A DNA stretch of 64,000 bases from Thermocaproicibacter sp036260805 (lineage in GTDB: Bacteria; Bacillota; Clostridia; Oscillospirales; Acutalibacteraceae), in contig DATALZ010000016.1 in assembly GCA_036260805.1 (NCBI GenBank), positions 1 to 64,000 on the forward strand. The letters are read 5' to 3'. Positions 1 to 7,390 of the stretch are shown piece by piece. How positions within the stretch are numbered: position 1 is the stretch's first letter; each line of letters begins with the position of its first letter. The translations under genes were made by a program, and so were the position numbers. The notes under the pieces were generated by a model, which was not told the DNA's origin, searched no databases, and saw only the letters and a list, made by a program, of their open reading frames with translations.

Positions 1-173
1 GGTTTATCCAAACCGTATTTGGCATCCAGCGAAGCCTTTGTTTCTGCCGACATGTTTTTTTCACTCAAAAATGGCCCGCCCGGAATAAGGTTCATTAGCG
101 TAAAGGTAATGACTGAAATGAAAAAGATGGTTAATATCGCATAACCGATCCGTTTTAAAATATAACCGCTCAA
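1..173 (-). CDS. Oligopeptide/dipeptide ABC transporter permease, OppB/DppB type (5' part only)
   Basis: The 57 visible residues begin SGYILKRIGYAILTIFFISV, a basic start followed by a long hydrophobic helix, and then a proline/glycine turn (NLIPGGPF). This is the usual N-terminus of OppB/DppB-type binding-protein-dependent permeases, which form half of the membrane channel for peptide or nickel import. The start is TTG at 173, chosen because GGGAGG lies just upstream (181-187). The rest of the gene, with the OppC, OppD and OppF partners expected in such operons, lies beyond the left edge, so the substrate cannot be judged. The family call is firm; a nickel or glutathione transporter is an alternative. 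Confidence 0.8.
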   Translation of the reverse strand, partial: MSGYILKRIGYAILTIFFISVITFTLMNLIPGGPFLSEKNMSAETKASLDAKYGLDK

Positions 174-514
174 TTTATTACCTCCCTAATAATCCACGTA
201 CTTCAGTTTCAAAGTCTATTACCACCCGCTGCAGTAGATGACCTGAATTGGCTGACCTAAATTCTTACTGTTTCATTCCAAATACATTCCATGAGGCCTC
301 CTTTAAGGCAGTGCCGCCGCAGTTTTTATCCATTATTTCTTGTTCAATCCTACTGAATAATTGATCGAAGGCTGTAATTTACGTACGATTCTAAATAAAT
401 TCTCTCTACGCGATTTTCTTAATAGAAGTATATTAATCAATTGTATGAATATTGCATTTCTTTTAAAACTTCTTTTTAAATCAACCTTGATTCAAATTGT
501 CCCAGAAGATGCAA
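174..514. other. Intergenic leader region of the permease operon
   Basis: This AT-rich stretch separates the permease start from the lipoprotein terminator and should hold the permease promoter on the minus strand. I could not pick a convincing -35/-10 pair. It contains a 12-codon mini-ORF with an excellent Shine-Dalgarno (listed separately). A 71-codon frame on the plus strand (361-576) has no ribosome binding site and runs into the terminator hairpin, so I do not call it. Confidence 0.5.
257..292 (-). other. Possible leader peptide upstream of the permease
   Basis: An ATG at 292 is preceded by AAAGGAGG (297-304) at ideal spacing and opens an 11-residue frame, MECIWNETVRI, ending in TAG. 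It lies about 85 nt upstream of the permease TTG. The near-perfect ribosome binding site is the only support. It could be a regulatory leader peptide, the remnant of a lost gene, or chance. Confidence 0.25.
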
Positions 515-546
515 AACGCCGTCCGGTTATAAAACCAGACGGCGTT
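515..546 (-). terminator. Rho-independent terminator of the lipoprotein gene
   Basis: AACGCCGTC and GACGGCGTT form a perfect 9-bp stem, extended by GGTT/AACC after one mismatch. On the minus strand it is followed by TTTTGC. It starts 33 nt after the lipoprotein stop. Confidence 0.7.
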
Positions 547-579
547 AAAGTGTTTATGAAGATTAATAATATTTAGCAC

Positions 580-1176
580 TTATCCATGGAAATAGCCTGT
601 TCTTGCATTGACGGCAACATAAGGTACTTCTTTTCCACTTATTTTGACATAAACCTGGTACAGATTGTTTTGAAGGGGAACATATCGACTGACTTTTACT
701 TCGTATTTTTTTAATAAGTCTTCAGCGAATAATTCTTTCCAGTTGTCTGGGATGGGTGCATTTTCCGTTAGATATCTCGCAAAGCTTTGAATATCATCGG
801 CTTTGCCGCCGCCAGAAAGATATTTTTCGTAAACAGCTCCAATATTAACCTGATTTAAAAATGCTTCACTCCATTTTAATTTATCCGCTTCGGGTTTGTC
901 TTGCTGTCCGTTCAGTATGTAGTCTTTCGTTTTGCGTGCAATGTCTTTTTCAGAGTCACTCACTGCCGTTTCCTGTATTTTAGAAGTGTCTTCTGATTGA
1001 GTCTCTTCACTGGATGAAACGGATGTTTGGGTACTTTCTGATACCGCTGATGAAACAGGAGCTTCGGATGAAGGCATTGACGTATTTGCAGAAGTTGTTT
1101 GGTTGCCTGCAGAACATGCAGTAGAGAAAAGGCCGCTGACAATTAGTAAGGATAGTATTAGTATAATTTTTTTCAT
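580..1176 (-). CDS. Small predicted lipoprotein of unknown function
   Basis: 198 residues. The start at 1176 gives a classical lipoprotein signal, MKKIILILSLLIVSG, ending at a Cys in FSTAC (an atypical lipobox), so the mature protein is probably lipid-anchored outside the membrane. The ATG is preceded by AAAGG; an upstream in-frame ATG at 1221 would put 15 polar residues before the signal peptide and has no ribosome site. About 50 residues rich in Ser, Thr, Glu and Gln follow, a typical flexible tether, then a compact domain of about 120 residues ending VAVNARTGYFHG. I do not recognise the domain and assign no function. It has its own terminator and appears monocistronic. Confidence 0.75.
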   Translation of the reverse strand: MKKIILILSLLIVSGLFSTACSAGNQTTSANTSMPSSEAPVSSAVSESTQTSVSSSEETQSEDTSKIQETAVSDSEKDIARKTKDYILNGQQDKPEADKLKWSEAFLNQVNIGAVYEKYLSGGGKADDIQSFARYLTENAPIPDNWKELFAEDLLKKYEVKVSRYVPLQNNLYQVYVKISGKEVPYVAVNARTGYFHG

Positions 1177-1365
1177 ATGATCTAACTGCCTTTCTACTAA
1201 CTTAAGTAAAATGTCCAACACGTAAATTGACCATCAAATCTTATCATATGAATTATCTGATTACAATGCCAGATTATTCCATAATTTGCCGGCAGAACAC
1301 TTCAAATTGGAGCCTGTGGCATCCGCATAACAAAGCCTTTTGAGAGGAATGAATTCTTCCTTTTA

Positions 1366-3597
1366 TCACATCGACTCATGAAAAGTTCTTGAAATAACTT
1401 CCCTCTGCTGTTCTTTGGAAAGCTTGTGAAAGTTCACCGCATAGCCCGAAACACGAATCGTCAGATTTGGATAGCGGTCCGGGTGCTCATAGGCTTCAAT
1501 CAAAGTTTCACGATTCAGTACGTTCACGTTGATGTGATGTGCATTCTGCCGGAAATAACCGTTCAGAATGGAAACAAGATTGTCGTGTCGCTCCTCTTCG
1601 CTGTGACCGAGAGCCTGCGGCACGATGGAAAACGTATTGGAGATTCCGTCTTTGCAAATATCGTAAGAAAGCTTGGCTACCGAGTTCAATGAGGCAAGCG
1701 CACCATGCTTTTCACGGTTATGCATCGGGTTTGCGCCCGGAGCAAACGGTTCACCGGCTTTTCTCCCATCGGGGGTTGCTCCCGTCTTTTTGCCGTAGAC
1801 AACATTAGATGTAATCGTCAGAATGGAAAGCGTATGCTCGGCATTGCGGTAAGTGGGATTCTTTTTCAAAGCTTCAAAGAATAATTTCACCTGCTCCTTC
1901 GCAATAGAGTCCACACGATCATCGTCGTTGCCGTATGCTGGATATTCGCCAATCGTTTCAAAGTTCTTAATCAATCCGGTTTCGTCACGAACACATTTTA
2001 CTTTGGCATATTTAATTGCAGAAAGGGAATCAGCTAAAACAGAAAGCCCCGCTATGCCGAACGCCATAAAGCGATGTACATCGGTATCATGCAAAGCCAT
2101 CTGCGTCTTTTCGTAGGCGTATTTATCGTGCATGTAATGAATAATGTTCATCGCGCTGACGTAGGTCTTTGCCAGCCAGTCACGGTAAAATGCCATACTC
2201 TCAATCACTTTGTCGTAATCGAGGATTTCTCCCTCATAAGGGTTACGCGCGGGTGCAACCTGCTGACCACTTTTTTCGTCTCGCCCGCCGTTGAGGCTCA
2301 TAAGCAGGAGTTTCGCAAGGTTTGCCCTCGCGCCAAAGAACTGCATATCCTTACCCAGCCGCATAGCTGAAACGCAGCAGGCAATTCCATAGTCATCGCC
2401 GAATTTTGGGCGCATAACGTCGTCATTTTCAAACTGAATAGCGTCCGTATCGCAGGAAACTTTCGCTGTGAATCGCTTGAAATTCTCCGGAAGTCTTTCA
2501 GACCATAGAACCGTCAGATTGGGTTCCGCTGCAGGGCCGAGATTGTTTAGAGTATGAAGCATGCGGAAGCAGCTTTTCGTTACCAATGTTCTGCCATCTT
2601 CTCCCAAGCCCCCAACAGATTCGGTGATCCACATTGGGTCGCCCGCAAAAAGCTCATTATATTCCGGTGTACGCAGGTGGCGTGCCATGCGAAGCTTCAT
2701 AACAAAATCATCGAATATTTCCTGCGCTTGCTGTTCCGTAAGAATACCATTTTTCAGATCACGCTCAAAATAAATATCGAGGAAGGTGCTTACTCGGCCC
2801 AAACTCATGGCAGCACCGTTTTGCTCCTTAATTGCGCCGAGGTAACCAAAGTACAGCCATTGAACTGCCTCTTTTGCGTTCATAGCAGGTTTTGAGATAT
2901 CAAAGCCATACTGAGCAGCCATATCTTTCAGGTATCCTAAAAATGTAATCTGCTGATACAGCTCTTCAAGCTGCCTGATATTATCGGTATCCATAACGTT
3001 CGTTCCGATTTTTGCTTTATCCCGTTTCTTCTCTTCAATCAGCCGATCAATCCCATAAAGAGCCACCCTGCGGTAATCTCCGATAATTCTTCCTCTTCCG
3101 TATGCATCCGGAAGGCCGGTGATAATTCCACAATGGCGCACCGCACGAATTTCGTCCGTGTATGCACGAAAAACTCCATCGTTATGTGTCGTGCGATACT
3201 TGAACTCTTTTTCTACTTCTTCCGAAAGTTTGTACCCGTAAGCTTCACACGCTTCGCGCGTCATCCTTAGCCCGCCAAATGGGTTTACTCCCCGTCTTAG
3301 CGGCCGGTCGGTCTGAAGACCCACGATGATCTCCCGTTCCTTATCCAAGTAGCTTGGGCGGTAACTCGTCAGCGAGCTGACGGTGCGGGTGTCAACATCA
3401 AGGACACCGCCAAACTCCTGCTCCAGTTCCTGAAGATGATTCAATTTTTTCATCAGTGCCTTTGTCCGTTCCGTAGCTGGAGCAAGGAATTCCCCATCGC
3501 CTTCATATGGAGTGTAGTTTGTCTGGATAAAATTCCGTACGTTGATCTCTGATTCCCAGTTTCCGCCGATAAAATTCACCCATGCCTGTTCGCTCAT
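1366..3597 (-). CDS. pflB: Pyruvate formate-lyase (formate C-acetyltransferase)
   Basis: A 743-residue glycyl-radical enzyme that converts pyruvate and CoA to acetyl-CoA and formate in anaerobic mixed-acid fermentation. The catalytic cysteine pair is at Cys407-Cys408 (GIACCVSAMRLG) and the radical-bearing glycine at about Gly718 in the C-terminal IRVSGYAVNF motif; length matches the family. The reading frame stays open 48 codons further upstream, but the ATG at 3597 has AGGAG at good spacing and begins with the family-typical MSEQAWVNF. The activating radical-SAM enzyme PflA, often adjacent, is not in the window. The gene lies just outside the island and has a strong promoter with a repeat at its -10. 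Confidence 0.97.
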   Translation of the reverse strand: MSEQAWVNFIGGNWESEINVRNFIQTNYTPYEGDGEFLAPATERTKALMKKLNHLQELEQEFGGVLDVDTRTVSSLTSYRPSYLDKEREIIVGLQTDRPLRRGVNPFGGLRMTREACEAYGYKLSEEVEKEFKYRTTHNDGVFRAYTDEIRAVRHCGIITGLPDAYGRGRIIGDYRRVALYGIDRLIEEKKRDKAKIGTNVMDTDNIRQLEELYQQITFLGYLKDMAAQYGFDISKPAMNAKEAVQWLYFGYLGAIKEQNGAAMSLGRVSTFLDIYFERDLKNGILTEQQAQEIFDDFVMKLRMARHLRTPEYNELFAGDPMWITESVGGLGEDGRTLVTKSCFRMLHTLNNLGPAAEPNLTVLWSERLPENFKRFTAKVSCDTDAIQFENDDVMRPKFGDDYGIACCVSAMRLGKDMQFFGARANLAKLLLMSLNGGRDEKSGQQVAPARNPYEGEILDYDKVIESMAFYRDWLAKTYVSAMNIIHYMHDKYAYEKTQMALHDTDVHRFMAFGIAGLSVLADSLSAIKYAKVKCVRDETGLIKNFETIGEYPAYGNDDDRVDSIAKEQVKLFFEALKKNPTYRNAEHTLSILTITSNVVYGKKTGATPDGRKAGEPFAPGANPMHNREKHGALASLNSVAKLSYDICKDGISNTFSIVPQALGHSEEERHDNLVSILNGYFRQNAHHINVNVLNRETLIEAYEHPDRYPNLTIRVSGYAVNFHKLSKEQQREVISRTFHESM

Positions 3598-3772
3598 AAA
3601 CTCTCCTTCTGTTTTCAAGGCATCCGGCTTTTCCAGTCCGCTCGATGTAATAAAAAAGAGCGGCAACTTGGTCACAACCAAGATGCTGCCCAGACGGTCG
3701 GCACAATAGAAGCTTTTATTCCCCTGTGGTTTTTCATCCACAATAATCCGTCAGTAATAAAAGCCCGTTCAA

Positions 3773-3794
3773 ATGTAATCTTAATGTAATCTTA
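3773..3794. repeat. Perfect tandem 11-bp repeat at the pflB promoter
   Basis: ATGTAATCTTA occurs twice back to back (3773-3783 and 3784-3794). The second copy ends on the last base of the pflB -10 hexamer and both lie over the transcription start. An 11-bp period puts both copies on one face of the helix, as expected for a regulator binding site, but no regulator is identified. Confidence 0.6.
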
Positions 3795-3823
3795 TTATAA
3801 ATGATTCAAGTTATATCTGTCAA
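3794..3823 (-). promoter_or_regulatory. pflB promoter, sigma-A type
   Basis: Minus strand TTGACA, an 18-bp spacer, then TATAAT: perfect hexamers. It predicts a leader of about 190 nt before the pflB ATG. Confidence 0.85.
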
Positions 3824-3885
3824 CTGGAAGATGCGATTTCTTTCTAAGACCCGGAATGATTAACTTCAATAGCTGTTAACCACAA

Positions 3886-3921
3886 AAATGCACCCGATCA
3901 CTTTTTTGAACGGATGCATTT
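3886..3921 (-). terminator. Terminator just outside the island, probably the original guaA terminator
   Basis: AAATGCACCCG pairs with CGGATGCATTT with one mismatch, and the minus-strand RNA continues with a U run. It lies 30 bp left of the outer guaA-derived repeat, which fits a terminator that followed guaA before the island inserted. Confidence 0.6.
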
Positions 3922-3952
3922 ACAATTTATTTGTGATAAGCCCGCATATATC

Positions 3953-3964
3953 ATTCCCACTCGA
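3953..3964. repeat. Left attachment-site repeat (attL) of the island
   Basis: ATTCCCACTCGA is identical to 18449-18460, where it encodes the end of GuaA (Ile-Glu-Trp-Glu plus part of the stop, read on the minus strand). The flanks diverge at once on both sides. It is the expected duplicated core of site-specific integration into guaA. Confidence 0.8.
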
Positions 3965-4066
3965 CTCTGGTCGGGTTGTTGTGGTTACATTTCTATGGTT
4001 TTTCATGCCATATCTTGTTGCTATTTTGGATTGAGGTACATTTTCATTTTGCTTTGGGGGAAACCG

Positions 4067-4083
4067 GAGTCAAAAGGGAGTCA
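4067..4083. repeat. Candidate integrase arm site, left
   Basis: GAGTCAAAAGGGAGTCA holds two GAGTCA units 11 bp apart and differs at one base from 18371-18387. Same orientation, about 100 bp inside the left core repeat. Confidence 0.5.
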
Positions 4084-4101
4084 GTCCAGCATTTTAAAAT
4101 T

Positions 4102-5055
4102 CTATTCACCTTTCAATTCTTTGATCAATAAACCTATATTACACCCAAGTAGATTTTTTAAGCCATCAATATTCTCACAGTATAATGCCTCATTTTTGAT
4201 AGCCATGTCAATTCTATCCTTTACTTCTACAAAATTCAAGTTATTTTTCTCATATCCATGTAATAACTTTCTTAACTCCTGTTCTGCATAAGTTTGCTTA
4301 GTAGACGCATCCTTGGAATTTTCTACCAGTAAAGTAGGATCCAAGCTATGTACTTCATCAAAATGAAGTAATAGCCAAAACTCAAAGCATGGATTAGAAA
4401 CATAGAAGTTATATCCTTTGTCCTGGCATGTATTTTTAACATATTCATATTGATCGTTATTTGGTAAGGAGACAAAACTATGTTTATCTCTATCTACTAT
4501 CAAACACATTTTGTCAAACCCTTGAGAGAACGTTATACACTGCTCATTAAAGTATTCAGACAATCGTTTTACCGCTTCATAGACATTAACTTTATCTTGC
4601 AAACACTTTACAATTTTGTTTGTAACATCCTCAAGATCAGTTACTATGTTGCCAAGTTGTAACCCTTCTTTCTCAAAATAATTTTTAAGGATTATAAAAA
4701 TATGTCTTTGTTTCCATATCGACTTGCTCGAAAAAAATCCATCCTCAATCAAAAGCGCAATAACCCAATCAATTATTGAATTTAATGTAAATTGCATTGT
4801 TTCATTTTCTTGCATATATGCAACAAGCCTATCCAATAATTTCTTAGGATTAGTCCATCCAAATTCAGAATAGCTCCTTAATAAAGGCCTAATTTCGACT
4901 AAATTATTTATCCCAATTTCATTTTTAAAGTTAATTATACCTTCAAAATACTGCAGTTCAGTTTCGTCACCCTCAAAAACCAAAAAGTATTTTCTTGCGG
5001 CCTCATCGGAAGTTTTCGTCCTAGTTCTTTCACCAAAGCTTTTTGGAATTCTCAT
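4102..5055 (-). CDS. rloB: RloB-like TOPRIM-fold protein, presumed nuclease/effector of an ATPase pair
   Basis: 317 residues with the RloB pattern: a basic N-terminus, an acidic turn YFLVFEGDETE (Glu28 region), then LIVDRDKHS (Asp188 and Asp190) and NPCFEFWLLLHF (221-232). The spaced Glu and Asp-x-Asp motifs fit a TOPRIM-like metal site. RloB proteins occur with RloA ATPases in type I restriction loci; the ATPase plus TOPRIM layout also resembles PARIS (AriA/AriB), a phage-triggered abortive system. It starts 4 nt after the rloA stop, so translation is probably coupled. The region is far more AT-rich than its neighbours, suggesting separate acquisition. Family good, biochemical role inferred. 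Confidence 0.8.
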   Translation of the reverse strand: MRIPKSFGERTRTKTSDEAARKYFLVFEGDETELQYFEGIINFKNEIGINNLVEIRPLLRSYSEFGWTNPKKLLDRLVAYMQENETMQFTLNSIIDWVIALLIEDGFFSSKSIWKQRHIFIILKNYFEKEGLQLGNIVTDLEDVTNKIVKCLQDKVNVYEAVKRLSEYFNEQCITFSQGFDKMCLIVDRDKHSFVSLPNNDQYEYVKNTCQDKGYNFYVSNPCFEFWLLLHFDEVHSLDPTLLVENSKDASTKQTYAEQELRKLLHGYEKNNLNFVEVKDRIDMAIKNEALYCENIDGLKNLLGCNIGLLIKELKGE

Positions 5056-5059
5056 AATG

Positions 5060-6430
5060 CTATTCTCCTTTCACCGGAAAAACAGCATCAAAAATAGGAA
5101 CCCCTCCATATCGACCTTCTAAATACGCTTTATCGATTTTTTGATCAAATCTAGTGTTATACTCCTCTAAAGAATAAACGCTTGATTCTCCCTTCTTGTC
5201 TTTATTGATGAACCATATTTCGTCCCTTCTTAATAATTCAAAATCTAAAAGCCTTGATTCATGCGTTGTAACAACTAGCTGAATATTGCTTTTCTCTGCA
5301 AACCTAAGATATGTCTCTATAAACTTATAGGTCAATTGTGGATGTAAACATCTATCTATTTCATCAATAAAGTACGTCTGTTCATTGTTCCTGTTTAATA
5401 AGATCTCAATTAAGTCAAGCATACGAATTGTACCGTCTGACTCTTCTGATAAGCTAAATTGTATGTCACTTCTATTATGATTGAAAGCAATTGTCCGGTA
5501 AATAATTTTATCATCTTTATCAATTTCAAAAATAAAGAAATCCTTATCAACTCTTACCCCGGCTGCAGTATGCATTTTTAAATCTTGTTTTTTATTTTCC
5601 GAAGCTTTCCTCTCTAAATTACCTAATATTTCTTGAATAATTTCCTTTGGCAATTTAGTTGCAACAATCTCAGGTGATATTTTAACTATGCTACTATTGG
5701 TAATGCCTGTGCCAAATCCAGCTAGAATTCTATTTATTTCATCATGATTTTTGTCAGTTATAAAATAAGAATAATCTGTAATTGGCTGATCTGGAAAGCT
5801 AATTTTTAAATTTCGTTCAATCCAATTATATATTTTTTGTAATACTACTAATTCAGGATTACTCTTATATAATTCTATTTTGTTTTGATTCATTAATTTT
5901 AAAAATAAAACAGTATCATCTGACTTTATATCACTAGCATAAATATCTAACTTTTTTAGATCTTTTTCATCATCAAAATATTGATTAACTGAATAAGTCT
6001 TATTCGCAATATCTCTTGTAAAAATTTGTTTTTCAGTATTATTGGATAAAATCTCCACAAGCCATTCTGACACTATTTTACTCTGATTTAATATTACTTC
6101 AAAGCCATATGCATAATATCTATTTTTCATTTCAATTTCAAACTCAAAATAGCTAGGCCTATTTCTATTTTCAATTGCAGCTTTATGATATTTAGTTGTA
6201 TGTCCATCCGGGAGGCCATTAATTATAGTTTCACGTGCAAAACTAATAGCTTTCAGTAAATTTGACTTTCCTGAGGCATTAGCACCATATATTGCCGCAA
6301 ATTTTAATAATTTCAAATTTCTATCATTATATATATGCTCTGTTTTGTTTCTAGCCTTTCCACCAATCATAGAAAACTCTTGCGTACTATTAAATGATAA
6401 AAAATTACCTACATTAAACCTGATTAACAT
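5060..6430 (-). CDS. rloA: RloA-like AAA/ABC-type ATPase of a two-gene defence module
   Basis: 456 residues. An SMC/ABC-like ATPase: N-terminal strand LIRFNVGNFLSFN, Walker A GANASGKS (49-56), signature-like LSEESDGT (about 327-334), Walker B YFIDEID (353-359) and the switch-region HESRLLDFELLRRDEIWF. This is the AAA_21/AAA_15 type found in RloA, AriA and OLD-like ATPases, which sense infection and hold or activate a partner nuclease. The start at 6430 has AGAGGTG upstream; the in-frame ATG at 6448 has none. With rloB it forms a two-gene operon with its own promoter and a palindromic operator. Composition is AT-rich compared with the hsd genes. Confidence 0.85.
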   Translation of the reverse strand: MLIRFNVGNFLSFNSTQEFSMIGGKARNKTEHIYNDRNLKLLKFAAIYGANASGKSNLLKAISFARETIINGLPDGHTTKYHKAAIENRNRPSYFEFEIEMKNRYYAYGFEVILNQSKIVSEWLVEILSNNTEKQIFTRDIANKTYSVNQYFDDEKDLKKLDIYASDIKSDDTVLFLKLMNQNKIELYKSNPELVVLQKIYNWIERNLKISFPDQPITDYSYFITDKNHDEINRILAGFGTGITNSSIVKISPEIVATKLPKEIIQEILGNLERKASENKKQDLKMHTAAGVRVDKDFFIFEIDKDDKIIYRTIAFNHNRSDIQFSLSEESDGTIRMLDLIEILLNRNNEQTYFIDEIDRCLHPQLTYKFIETYLRFAEKSNIQLVVTTHESRLLDFELLRRDEIWFINKDKKGESSVYSLEEYNTRFDQKIDKAYLEGRYGGVPIFDAVFPVKGE

Positions 6431-6450
6431 ATTAAAACACCTCTGCATTA

Positions 6451-6479
6451 AGAATAAGTGAAATTTTCACTTTTGTCAA
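6451..6479 (-). promoter_or_regulatory. rloAB promoter
   Basis: Minus strand TTGACA (6479-6474), a 17-bp spacer, TATTCT (6456-6451). Transcription would start only about 7 nt before the rloA Shine-Dalgarno. The rest of the gap to 6752 shows no gene or clear structure. Confidence 0.8.
6456..6472. promoter_or_regulatory. Palindromic operator inside the rloAB promoter
   Basis: AAGTGAAATTTTCACTT is a perfect 17-bp palindrome about a central T. It fills almost all of the spacer between the -35 and -10 of rloAB, a classic position for a repressor. The cognate repressor could be one of the three HTH proteins of the island. Confidence 0.65.
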
Positions 6480-6752
6480 CCGATTTATGGCGATACAAGT
6501 CGGATTTCAAGCAATATTTCAAATTCAAAGTGATTATTTCTCCTTAAATTCTTCTATGGTTACCGATCTTTCACAAGATTTGTCGAGTCTTCTCTCCCTA
6601 TCTGTGCCAACTTTTAGTTATTTATTAGATAAGCCATGATGGAATGATAATAAGCCTAATACTAAAGCACTCAAACCATCTACCAAACGAGCATACGACT
6701 GCATCCATGTTCTATCGGAGACATATTCCTTACGGAAAACGCTACAGAGTAC

Positions 6753-6974
6753 TCACATGAGCAGTTCGTCATAGGTCGTACCGAGCGCGTCCCGGATCGC
6801 TCTCAGCTGTGATGCGTAAAGATGTTGTATTCCTCTCTCGATCTTCACTAAGGTTTCTCGCGTCATACTGGCCCCTTCAAGCTGCACCATCTGGACAAGT
6901 TGTGTCTGCCCTATCCCCTTTGCTTTTCTTATCTCACGAATATTCTCTCCAATATGGATTGTATCCTGCTTTAT
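6753..6974 (-). CDS. XRE-family HTH protein, no standard start codon
   Basis: The frame encodes an obvious Cro/CI-type helix-turn-helix: IGENIREIRKAKGIGQTQLV, then MTRETLVKIERGIQHLYASQ and a C-terminus TTYDELLM. No ATG, GTG or TTG lies in frame upstream before a stop. The natural position for the start (KQDTIHIGENIR) carries ATA at 6974-6972, preceded by GGAAG. Either this is a rare ATA start or an ATG-to-ATA mutation has silenced the gene. It begins 20 nt after the Nudix stop and is the last gene of the hsd-Nudix run, so it is a plausible regulator of the island's restriction or rloAB genes. Confidence 0.6.
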   Translation of the reverse strand: MKQDTIHIGENIREIRKAKGIGQTQLVQMVQLEGASMTRETLVKIERGIQHLYASQLRAIRDALGTTYDELLM

Positions 6975-6994
6975 TTTCTGTTCTTCCGTCCAGT

Positions 6995-7390
6995 TTATAA
7001 CACCATCTTGAATGTATCATCTATTGTCTCAAGCATCTTTGCGTCTGCTGGGCAGAACTGGTACTGGCCAATCTCGTTAGGTGTGATCCACGCAAAAGCA
7101 TTATGCTCCTTACGGGTAAGCTTGCCAGCTATGATTTCTGTAATATAAAAGTGCAGGTGAACGGTACGATCTGGATAGTCATAGGTAACATCAGTGAGCT
7201 TTTTCGATACGCTAAGTGTAACGCCGAGTTCTTCCTGGCATTCTCGGATAATACATTGCTCGCCTGTTTCACCAGACTCTATTTTGCCACCAGGGAATTC
7301 CCAAAGTAACTCGCAGCTTTTCCCTTTCGGACGCTGACAAATCAAGAACTTTCCATTGCAAATAATGACTGCAGCAGTAACTTCAAGCAT
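6995..7390 (-). CDS. Nudix hydrolase, MutT-like, within the restriction operon
   Basis: 131 residues with a complete Nudix box at about 34-57: GGKIESGETGEQ, then RECQEELGV, containing the metal-binding REXXEE. The N-terminus (MLEVTAAVIICNGKFLICQR) and length resemble MutT/CTP-pyrophosphohydrolase enzymes, which hydrolyse oxidized or modified nucleoside triphosphates; the true substrate is unknown. The start at 7390 has GGAGG at ideal spacing and overlaps the upstream EVE-like gene by 8 nt, so it is translationally coupled to it and presumably co-transcribed with hsdRSM. Its place in a restriction operon suggests a defence-linked nucleotide role (inference). Confidence 0.85.
   Translation of the reverse strand: MLEVTAAVIICNGKFLICQRPKGKSCELLWEFPGGKIESGETGEQCIIRECQEELGVTLSVSKKLTDVTYDYPDRTVHLHFYITEIIAGKLTRKEHNAFAWITPNEIGQYQFCPADAKMLETIDDTFKMVL

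Noticed and set aside
361..576. 71-codon plus-strand frame
   Set aside because: No Shine-Dalgarno, no domain, and it reads through the lipoprotein terminator hairpin.
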